Below, one piece after another: positions 1 through 5,797 of a stretch of 16,723 bases of DNA. The DNA is taken from NCBI GenBank assembly GCA_964650905.1, contig CAZYVH010000068.1:1-16723 (forward strand). Reading direction: 5' to 3'. The stretch is from SZUA-36 sp964650905 (GTDB taxonomy: Bacteria > Pseudomonadota > Gammaproteobacteria > Xanthomonadales > SZUA-36). Under the pieces are notes generated by a model. It saw nothing but the letters and a program-made list of their open reading frames with translations. It had not been told where the DNA came from and did not search any database. The first letter of the stretch is position 1; each line of letters begins with the position of its first letter. The position numbers were made by a program, and so were the translations under genes.

Positions 1-73
1 CTCTGAATCCCATACTATAGGCTTGACATGACACTAGGCTGACCATGTGTACTCCCGTTGCTGATTGGATGGA

Positions 74-98
74 CTGTTATCGCTAACAGAATTTTACA
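74..98 (+). other. Leader of dapA with a short hairpin
   Basis: The 176 bases before dapA hold no gene I can support. A 6-bp hairpin, CTGTTA-TCGC-TAACAG (74-89), is followed by a four-T run and could be the weak end of an upstream transcript. A perfect TTGACA lies at 23-28 but has no convincing -10 at 16-18 bp, so no promoter is called. Both remarks are pattern reading only. Confidence 0.25.
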
Positions 99-176
99 CT
101 TTCTGCTGGCAGGATACTTGTCAGCCACGAGGTCCGCAAGTACTATTGCGCAACGTTTGAAGCGTATGGATTTTTT

Positions 177-1067
177 ATGTTCCACGGCAGTATTGTTGCA
201 CTCGTCACACCCATGGATGAAGATGGCAGGGTCGACTATTGTGCCGTGCAACGGTTGGTTGATTTTCACCTCAATGCCGGTAGCAGTGCAATCGTGGTTG
301 CGGGTACGACCGGTGAGTCTGCGACACTCAGCGAAGACGAACACAATGGTTTGCTAAAGCATGTCGTGGAACAGGCCTCAAACCATCTTAAAGTTCTGGC
401 GGGTACGGGGGGAGCAGATACTGCCCGGGTGATCAGGCAGACACGGGTCGCGGGTGAACTGGGTGCCGATGCTGCACTGGTCGTGACACCCTACTATAAT
501 CGTCCGATGCAATCCGGCTTGCTGGCACATTATAACAAGCTGGCAGACGCCACCCGCATACCACTGGTGTTGTACAATGTGCCTTCACGCACTGCCCTTG
601 ACATGTTACCGGAGACGGTTGCCGAACTGGCACGGCGAGATGAAATAATTGCCATCAAGGAAGCTGTGCCTGATATGGACAGGGTCAGCGCTTTACTGGA
701 TGCCTGTGGTGATGATGGCTTCACAGTACTCAGCGGTGATGACTCAAGCTGTCTGGAAGCCATGCGACGGGGCGCAAAGGGTGTGATTTCTGTGGCTGCC
801 AATATTGTGCCGGAGCAGATGGCCGGTATGTGTGCTGCGGCACTTGATCAGAATTGGCCGTTGGCGCTTGAAATTGATACAAGGCTGCGCCATTTATACA
901 GTTTACTTTCGCTCGAAACCAATCCAATTCCTGTAAAATGGGCTTTGTTCAGAATGGCGTATTGCCAACAGGCTATCCGGTTGCCGTTATTGCCACTGGA
1001 CAAAAATCACCACCAGGCGATGGATCTTGGCCTGCAACAACTCGGGTTGACGGCCTGTCGGACTTGA
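177..1067 (+). CDS. dapA: 4-hydroxy-tetrahydrodipicolinate synthase
   Basis: This cytosolic enzyme condenses pyruvate with aspartate semialdehyde, the first committed step of lysine and diaminopimelate synthesis. The 296-residue protein is a full-length (beta/alpha)8 barrel. Every catalytic residue known from E. coli DapA is at the same number: Thr44 and Thr45 in AGTTGES, Tyr107 in TPYYNRP, Tyr133 and Arg138 in LYNVPSRT, and the Schiff-base Lys161 in AIKEA. The ATG at 177 is chosen because it gives this exact register. The stop is one base from the bamC start, so the two are almost certainly co-transcribed, the order usual in gammaproteobacteria. Nothing looks truncated or transferred. Confidence 0.97.
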   Translation: MFHGSIVALVTPMDEDGRVDYCAVQRLVDFHLNAGSSAIVVAGTTGESATLSEDEHNGLLKHVVEQASNHLKVLAGTGGADTARVIRQTRVAGELGADAALVVTPYYNRPMQSGLLAHYNKLADATRIPLVLYNVPSRTALDMLPETVAELARRDEIIAIKEAVPDMDRVSALLDACGDDGFTVLSGDDSSCLEAMRRGAKGVISVAANIVPEQMAGMCAAALDQNWPLALEIDTRLRHLYSLLSLETNPIPVKWALFRMAYCQQAIRLPLLPLDKNHHQAMDLGLQQLGLTACRT

Positions 1068-1068
1068 T

Positions 1069-1719
1069 ATGAGATACTCTGAAAAAATCAAATTTGACTT
1101 GAGAAAAAGGCCAACCCTGCACTCCAGGGTATTTGTGTTGGTGTTGTTGACCGTTCTCACAGCTTGTAGCTGGTTTGGTAAAGATAAAGTGGAATACCTT
1201 GAGAGTGAGGAAGGCAGGCCATTAAAGATACCCGCAGGTATGAATGCGCCGACTGGGTCCCAGCCAATCGTGATATCAGTGGCAAAATTACGTATGCCGG
1301 CGGGTGATGAACTCAAACCAATGCCGCCGCGAGTGGTTAGCACTTCGGGTACGCATGATAGCAACACGCATATGGCCTGGTCCGCTGAAGGCGCTTACCT
1401 GTTTGTCAATGATACAACCGAAAGTGTGGCCCGCCGGCTGGGCTTTGCAATTGAACGCAGCGGCATGGAAATGCTTGAAAGAGATGCAGGTGGTGCATAC
1501 AAGTTTCAGTACAACGATGATCATACTTACAAGGAAGGTTTTTTCCACAAGGTCATGTTCTGGCGTCATGATCCGCAAAATTATACCGGCACCTACCGGC
1601 TCGGTCTTGAAGCTGATGGAAAAAACACCAGGGTTTATCTTTACGAGGCCAGCGGCAGATCAGCCGACACCCAGGCTTCGGAACGCATCCTCGGTATTTT
1701 TATGGAACGATTAGGGTAG
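1069..1719 (+). CDS. bamC: Outer membrane assembly lipoprotein BamC, short form
   Basis: BamC (NlpB) is a lipoprotein of the BAM complex, which inserts beta-barrel proteins into the outer membrane. The sequence shows a type II signal peptide: a basic stretch, a hydrophobic core at about residues 21-31 and the lipobox LTAC with lipidated Cys33. Then comes the family's N-terminal lasso (VEYLESEEGRPLKIPAGM) and one helix-grip domain at about residues 100-216. The protein is 216 residues against 344 in E. coli BamC, which has two such domains, so the second appears absent. The long polar N-terminus (20 residues) may mean the true start lies a little downstream, for example the TTG at codon 11. 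Its place directly after dapA supports the name. Confidence 0.85.
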   Translation: MRYSEKIKFDLRKRPTLHSRVFVLVLLTVLTACSWFGKDKVEYLESEEGRPLKIPAGMNAPTGSQPIVISVAKLRMPAGDELKPMPPRVVSTSGTHDSNTHMAWSAEGAYLFVNDTTESVARRLGFAIERSGMEMLERDAGGAYKFQYNDDHTYKEGFFHKVMFWRHDPQNYTGTYRLGLEADGKNTRVYLYEASGRSADTQASERILGIFMERLG

Positions 1720-1733
1720 CGTGGAGGTCATTG

Positions 1734-2057
1734 TCATCGTTCCAGCAGTGGTAACTTGTCCGTTTTGCCATCCCATTGTGCGGCGTCATCAGGCGGCGCT
1801 TTAGCCTCGGTGATGACCGGCCACAGCAATGACAACTCGGCATTGATCTCAATGAAGTGCTCCTGGCCTTCCGGCAGATCATCCTCGGGGTAAATGGCTT
1901 CTGCGGGACATTCCGGTTCACATAAGGTGCAATCAATACATTCTTCCGGGTCAATGGTCAGAAAATTGGGTCCTTCGTGGAAGCAGTCCACCGGGCAGAC
2001 TTCGACACAATCGGTATACTTGCATTTGATACAGTTCTCGGTAACAACAAAAGTCAT
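1734..2057 (-). CDS. fdxA: 7Fe-8S ferredoxin, Azotobacter FdI type
   Basis: A small cytosolic electron carrier with one [3Fe-4S] and one [4Fe-4S] cluster. The 107 residues match the length and cysteine layout of Azotobacter vinelandii ferredoxin I: Cys9, 17 and 50 would hold the 3Fe cluster and Cys21, 40, 43 and 46 the 4Fe cluster, while Cys12 and Cys25 are the two extra cysteines seen in that family. The ATG at 2057 has a strong ribosome binding site (AAAGGAAG) eight bases upstream. The C-terminal tail (residues 55-107) is the usual FdxA extension. Its stop is 14 bases from that of bamC, on the opposite strand. A 13-bp palindrome, GCCAGT-T-ACTGGC on the minus strand (2083-2095), lies in its 5' region and could be a regulator site. 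The redox partner cannot be told from context. Confidence 0.93.
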   Translation of the reverse strand: MTFVVTENCIKCKYTDCVEVCPVDCFHEGPNFLTIDPEECIDCTLCEPECPAEAIYPEDDLPEGQEHFIEINAELSLLWPVITEAKAPPDDAAQWDGKTDKLPLLER

Positions 2058-2510
2058 CGCATATTCTTCCTTTAAACGAGTGGCCAGTAACTGGCATTGA
2101 CGTGTGTATTGTCGTGCTTTTCTATATATGTCAAGGATACTAAATTACGCGCTCCGGTCACAGTAGAACTATTCAGTTTTTATTGGCAAACACCCACCAT
2201 TCCGGGGCGAGCAATGGCCGTCATCCTCGACCCCGAACGCGGCAGGTGGCAACAAGTCCATAACGATCACCACGGCGGGCAGCTGTAATTTCCAGCTCGA
2301 CTGCACCGATGGTGTCACGTCTGACACGGCCAACCTGGGTAGCCCGGACCATCGTTGGTTGACCGCTTTGGGTGTCTATACGGGTAAGCAGGCGGTGATG
2401 GACATCACCCTGTGTTTGGCCCTTGCAAGCGGCCAGTAATCCCATATATTCATCGATGAAGAGAAGAAATTAAAGACAGGAATTGTTCAAGATACTTAAT
2501 GGAAGGATGA
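2058..2510. other. Intergenic stretch of about 450 bases, no gene recognised
   Basis: I see no supportable gene between fdxA and the DUF302 gene. A GC-richer block (about 2200-2435) is open in several frames on both strands, but no reading resembles a family I know or has a ribosome binding site. It may be decayed coding sequence. The outer parts hold the fdxA leader palindrome and a candidate promoter for the DUF302 gene. Confidence 0.4.
2423..2450 (+). promoter_or_regulatory. Candidate sigma-70 promoter for the DUF302 gene
   Basis: TTGCAA (2423-2428) and TATATT (2445-2450) are separated by 16 bases, matching the -35 and -10 consensus at four and five of six positions. It would start a transcript about 55 bases before the gene. 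Sequence match only. Confidence 0.4.
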
Positions 2511-2909
2511 ATGGCTATGGGTAGTAAATTTGGTTTTGGAAAAGTCGTTGATTACAGCTTTGCAGAGGCTGTCGAAAAGGTCATAGCTGAACTGGCCAAA
2601 GAAGGTTTTGGTGTACTCACGCGGATTGATGTGCAGGCAACCCTGAAAAAGAAGCTGAACGAGGATATGCGGCCTTACCTGATACTTGGCGCCTGCAATC
2701 CGCCACTGGCGCACCAGGCGGTTTCAGCGGTGCCTGACATCGGGTTATTATTGCCGTGTAATGTGCTCGTGCGTGAAGACGATGAGGCTCAGGTACACGT
2801 GGAGTTCATGGACCCGGGCGCTGTACTGGGGCTGGTCGATGACACGCGGGTCGAGCCGTTGGCAGTGCAGGTCAAGCATAAACTTGAGAATGTGATGGCG
2901 GCGCTCTGA
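2511..2909 (+). CDS. DUF302 family protein
   Basis: A 132-residue soluble protein whose whole length fits the DUF302 family (PF03625). Family hallmarks are visible: TRIDVQATLKKKL near residues 37-49, the core YLILGACNPPLAHQA with its single cysteine (about residues 56-70), then IGLLLPCNVLV with a second cysteine (about 77-87) and a closing FMDPGA. No signal peptide or membrane segment is seen. The biochemical role of the family is not established to my knowledge, so none is assigned. Two starts are possible: ATG 2511 is four bases after GGAAGG and ATG 2517 is ten bases after it; the second adds or removes only two residues. The gene stands alone and converges on the porin gene. Confidence 0.85.
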   Translation: MAMGSKFGFGKVVDYSFAEAVEKVIAELAKEGFGVLTRIDVQATLKKKLNEDMRPYLILGACNPPLAHQAVSAVPDIGLLLPCNVLVREDDEAQVHVEFMDPGAVLGLVDDTRVEPLAVQVKHKLENVMAAL

Positions 2910-2927
2910 CTGGGAATGCAGGCAGTT

Positions 2928-2950
2928 CCCGGGTGCAGTGCGTACCCGGG
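2928..2950. terminator. Hairpin between two convergent genes
   Basis: CCCGGGT (2928-2934) and ACCCGGG (2944-2950) form a perfect 7-bp GC-rich stem with a nine-base loop, in the 53-base gap between the stop of the DUF302 gene and that of the porin gene. Neither strand has a T run, so it is not a textbook intrinsic terminator, but its place suits bidirectional termination or protection of the 3' ends. Confidence 0.4.
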
Positions 2951-2962
2951 ATCCCCTCAGGA

Positions 2963-4333
2963 TTATTTCATAAGCCAGGTATAGCTAAGTTCGACCTCAT
3001 ACTCGTCCATATTAAATGAAATCGTCTGGGTCGGGTCGAACGGGCTGGTGCCGCTGACCTCGTTGTTGAGCGCATACATGAAGGCCATACTCAACTCATT
3101 ACCATTTGACAGCTTGCGGGTGAATCCGGCTGTTACATGATCTTCGATGATGCCGGGCGCCAGGATGTTGAACATCACTTCACTGCTCGGGATCGGCTGG
3201 CTACCGTGGCTGAAGCCGGCGCGCCAGGTCCAGTCATTGCCGCTCGTCCACTGTGCGCCGATTTTATAAGTGGTCATGTCGTCCCAGCCAAACCCGGCGC
3301 TGTTACTGCCACCCAGGCAGGTATCTAAGCTGGTGCCGCCGACCGTCGCACAGGAAAATATCAAGCTCATTGGATGGCCGACTGCAGCAACATCACTGTA
3401 CCAGGTATGCTCAATATCAAAGCTCAGAGCCAGGTTGGTGTTTGGCTTGAAGGTCAGCCCGGCCTTAAAGTTCGCGGGAACATCAAATTCGCCATCGTTG
3501 GCGAACAGGTCTGAATAGTCGTCAAACTTGGTCATGTAAATCTTGGTCTGGTAGGCAACGGCCAGGCTGACTTGTTCACTCATGTCAAACTGGATGCCAA
3601 ACCTGCCGCCGGCGCCATATGAGAAATCATGTTCATTGTTGGTCAGGCTGTCGGGGAACGCGGTACCGCCACTGGCTGCAAAGGTATGCGTGAAGGGCGC
3701 GAAAGAACCCACGCCACGGGCCGTGAAGAGTTGCCCGACGACGACCAGTGCCGCGCCCCAGGTGAAGTTGTCACCGGCGCTGTGTGCATAGGTGAGGTCC
3801 AGGAAAGCCTGGCTCAGGTCAATGGCCGCATCACCGGCACCAAAAGTACCCGGAAAAGTCATCGGGCCGGCCGGGCCCGGGCCATCGGGATCAAAAGTGG
3901 CGTTACCGCCTCGCCAGGTTGTGTTCATACCACCACGGCCATAAAATGCGACCGCGAACGCGCTCACATCGCTTAGTTTCCAACTGGCGGCGGCATTTGG
4001 AACAAAAAAAGACTTGTTGCCACTGTTGATCCTGTTCGGGCCGATGGTGAAAGCGCCAAAATTGCCGTTCACGAGGCTGTCTGATGTCTCATATTTGCGT
4101 ATCGGGCTGAATACCGCGAGACCCGCGTTCCACTTGCCAGTGGTTTTGAGTGCCGCAGCCGGATTATTGGTAATCGCTATGGGGTCTTCCGGCATGGCAA
4201 TACCGGCGCCGGCCATACCTTTGTTTTTGGTGCCGATACCATGTGTGAAATATCCGTTGGTTGCCCATACCGGAACTATGGCGAGTATCGTGATCAGGGC
4301 GGTGGTGAGTTGACCGAGTTTTCTGAGCTGCAT
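2963..4333 (-). CDS. FadL/OmpP1/TodX-type outer membrane transporter
   Basis: A 14-strand outer-membrane barrel family that lets hydrophobic molecules such as long-chain fatty acids or aromatics cross the outer membrane. The 456-residue protein has a signal peptide cleaved after VWA (residue 24). The mature N-terminus, with NGYFTHGIGTKNKGMAGAG and then IAITNNPAAA, is the typical FadL hatch region, and amphipathic strands run through the rest. A ribosome binding site (AAGGGAG) supports the ATG at 4333. Substrate cannot be read from sequence; nearness to a phenylacetate pathway makes an aromatic or fatty-acid substrate plausible but unproven. Oddly, the chain ends SYTWLMK rather than in the aromatic residue usually last in barrel proteins. 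It seems to be a single-gene unit with its own promoter. Confidence 0.88.
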   Translation of the reverse strand: MQLRKLGQLTTALITILAIVPVWATNGYFTHGIGTKNKGMAGAGIAMPEDPIAITNNPAAALKTTGKWNAGLAVFSPIRKYETSDSLVNGNFGAFTIGPNRINSGNKSFFVPNAAASWKLSDVSAFAVAFYGRGGMNTTWRGGNATFDPDGPGPAGPMTFPGTFGAGDAAIDLSQAFLDLTYAHSAGDNFTWGAALVVVGQLFTARGVGSFAPFTHTFAASGGTAFPDSLTNNEHDFSYGAGGRFGIQFDMSEQVSLAVAYQTKIYMTKFDDYSDLFANDGEFDVPANFKAGLTFKPNTNLALSFDIEHTWYSDVAAVGHPMSLIFSCATVGGTSLDTCLGGSNSAGFGWDDMTTYKIGAQWTSGNDWTWRAGFSHGSQPIPSSEVMFNILAPGIIEDHVTAGFTRKLSNGNELSMAFMYALNNEVSGTSPFDPTQTISFNMDEYEVELSYTWLMK

Positions 4334-4398
4334 GATGACGCTCCCTTGGCTTTCTCCCGCTAAAAGGAGATGTTAATTACAGGTGTCTGTTCATGTAA

Positions 4399-4414
4399 AT
4401 TAGGCAAAGCTAAT
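4399..4414. promoter_or_regulatory. Inverted repeat in the porin gene leader
   Basis: ATTAG-GCAAAG-CTAAT has perfect 5-bp arms and lies just downstream of the predicted -10 element of the porin gene, where a repressor could block transcription. No regulator is identified. Confidence 0.3.
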
Positions 4415-4426
4415 GTAAGCTGCTTC

Positions 4427-4454
4427 AATATACGCCATGCTATTTATTTATCAA
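4427..4454 (-). promoter_or_regulatory. Candidate sigma-70 promoter of the porin gene
   Basis: Read on the minus strand, TTGATA (4454-4449) and TATATT (4432-4427) are 16 bases apart and each matches consensus at five of six positions. The predicted leader is roughly 85 bases long. Confidence 0.5.
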
Positions 4455-4505
4455 GTGATTTTAAATCTAAACACAGGTTTCCTGAATCAGGTATGTGCCC
4501 TGGAT

Positions 4506-4835
4506 TTATGCGCTACGGCCCTTTGGATCACAAAATAATTCATATAAAACTTCAATGATTTTTGAAACTTCACCGCTGGTGAGAGAGTAGTAGATGGTTT
4601 GTGCGCTCCTGCGGGTCGTCACCAGGCCTTCTTTGCGCATTCGCGATAAGTGTTGTGAGAGCGGCGACTGTGGAATATCGAGCAGTTCTGCAACCTCGCC
4701 GACGGATTTCTCACCATCCGCCAGTTGACACAGTATCATCAGACGATCTTTGTGACCGAGTGTTTTCATCAGGTCGCTGGCGTGGCGGGCAGAGCGCGCC
4801 ATTTGCTCCAGGTCTATTTCTGCTTGGTGGTGCAT
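4506..4835 (-). CDS. ArsR-family repressor, probable persulfide sensor (SqrR/BigR type)
   Basis: A 109-residue winged-helix DNA-binding protein of the ArsR/SmtB family. The recognition region is visible at about residues 45-68 (VGEVAELLDIPQSPLSQHLS), followed by the wing (TTRRSAQTIYYSLT). The only cysteines are Cys36 (ILCQLADGE) and Cys102 near the C-terminus. Their 66-residue separation equals that of Cys41 and Cys107 in Rhodobacter capsulatus SqrR, which form a polysulfide bridge when the cell meets sulfide. The ELCVC-type metal site of arsenic or zinc sensors is absent. It is divergent from a persulfide dioxygenase gene, the usual target of BigR/SqrR proteins. Repression of that gene and of itself is inferred. 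A ribosome binding site (AAGGAAGG) lies 11 bases before the ATG. Confidence 0.87.
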   Translation of the reverse strand: MHHQAEIDLEQMARSARHASDLMKTLGHKDRLMILCQLADGEKSVGEVAELLDIPQSPLSQHLSRMRKEGLVTTRRSAQTIYYSLTSGEVSKIIEVLYELFCDPKGRSA

Positions 4836-4852
4836 TTAACGTTTTTCCTTCC

Positions 4853-4900
4853 TTTACCCTGATTCAGTATTTTCTAATATACTTTAATTAATTGAAAATT
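4853..4900 (+). promoter_or_regulatory. AT-rich divergent promoter and likely ArsR-family operator
   Basis: The gap between the ArsR gene and the dioxygenase gene holds a plus-strand promoter candidate, TTTACC (4853-4858) and TATACT (4878-4883), 19 bases apart. Around the -10 lies an AT-rich symmetric tract with ATTTTC (4869-4874) and GAAAAT (4894-4899) as perfect arms and TTAATTAA near the centre. BigR-type regulators are known to bind AT-rich palindromes over the -10 element, so this is where I expect the repressor to sit. Confidence 0.5.
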
Positions 4901-4933
4901 ACCGCCCTTTAACAGACCGCACTGGAGCTATGC

Positions 4934-5797
4934 ATGCAAGCCGTGATCGAAGCATTTTTTGATGACGCGACCTGTTCGGTCAGTTACGTCGTGGCCGACC
5001 GGCCAGACGGTGTGTGCGTGATCATTGACCCACTGCTGGATTTTGACCCGGTATCCGGGCGAACCGCAACACGTTCGGCCGATAAAATCATCGCTTTCAT
5101 CCAAACCAGTGGGTTCAGGGTTTCGTGGATCCTGGAAACCCACGTACATGCCGACCACCTCAGCGCTGCCGCATACCTGAAGCACAAAACCGGCGCTAAA
5201 ACAGGTATTGGACGGTATGTGACCGAAACACAGGCTGCGTTTAAAAAGATTTTCAATCTGGGTGATGAGTTCACTGCCGATGGCAGGCACTTTGACCGCT
5301 TGCTGGATGATGGTGATTCACTGCCACTGGGCTCAATGACCATCCAGGTTATGCACACACCGGGGCATACCCCCGCCTGCGTTTGCTACCTGGCAGGTGA
5401 CGCCGCCTTTGTCGGTGATACGCTGTTCATGCCGGATTTTGGTTGTGCGCGTACCGACTTCCCCGGTGGTGATGCTGCAACCCTTTACCACTCGATCCAG
5501 AAGATATTTCAGTTACCGGCCGAGACACGCCTGTTCATGTGCCACGACTACCAGGCGCCGGGTCGTGATGTATTTGCCTGGGAAACGACCGTTGCTGAGC
5601 AAGGCGCAAATAATGTACACATCCAGGCGGGTATGGACGAGGAAGACTTTGTCAGTTTCCGCACGCAACGCGATGCGCGTCTGGGGGTACCGAAGCTGAT
5701 CCTGCCTGCCGTCCAGGTCAATATACGTGCCGGCGAAATGCCGCCGGCCGAGGATAATGGCGTGGCTTATCTAAAATTACCACTCAACACTTTCTAA
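4934..5797 (+). CDS. Persulfide dioxygenase, ETHE1/Blh-type metallo-beta-lactamase fold
   Basis: This non-heme iron enzyme oxidises glutathione persulfide to sulfite and glutathione, a step of sulfide detoxification. The 287-residue protein carries the metallo-beta-lactamase motif THVHADH (residues 69-75), His145 in HTPGHT, Asp162 in GDTLF and the late CHDY motif. His70, a histidine of HTPGH and Asp162 would form the mononuclear iron site known from ETHE1. MPDFGCARTDFPGG (about 166-179) is typical of the dioxygenase branch and not of glyoxalase II. The ATG at 4934 has GGAG six bases before it; an ATG at 4930 is in another frame. No rhodanese domain is fused. The divergent ArsR gene with a SqrR-like cysteine pair supports persulfide-induced expression. 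Confidence 0.88.
   Translation: MQAVIEAFFDDATCSVSYVVADRPDGVCVIIDPLLDFDPVSGRTATRSADKIIAFIQTSGFRVSWILETHVHADHLSAAAYLKHKTGAKTGIGRYVTETQAAFKKIFNLGDEFTADGRHFDRLLDDGDSLPLGSMTIQVMHTPGHTPACVCYLAGDAAFVGDTLFMPDFGCARTDFPGGDAATLYHSIQKIFQLPAETRLFMCHDYQAPGRDVFAWETTVAEQGANNVHIQAGMDEEDFVSFRTQRDARLGVPKLILPAVQVNIRAGEMPPAEDNGVAYLKLPLNTF

Noticed and set aside
23..51. A dapA promoter built on TTGACA at 23-28
   Set aside because: The bases 16-18 further on (around TGTGTA) do not resemble a -10 element.
2221..2445. A 74-codon minus-strand frame upstream of fdxA
   Set aside because: No recognised domain and no ribosome binding site; other frames of the same stretch are equally open, so it is described as an unexplained region and not as a gene.
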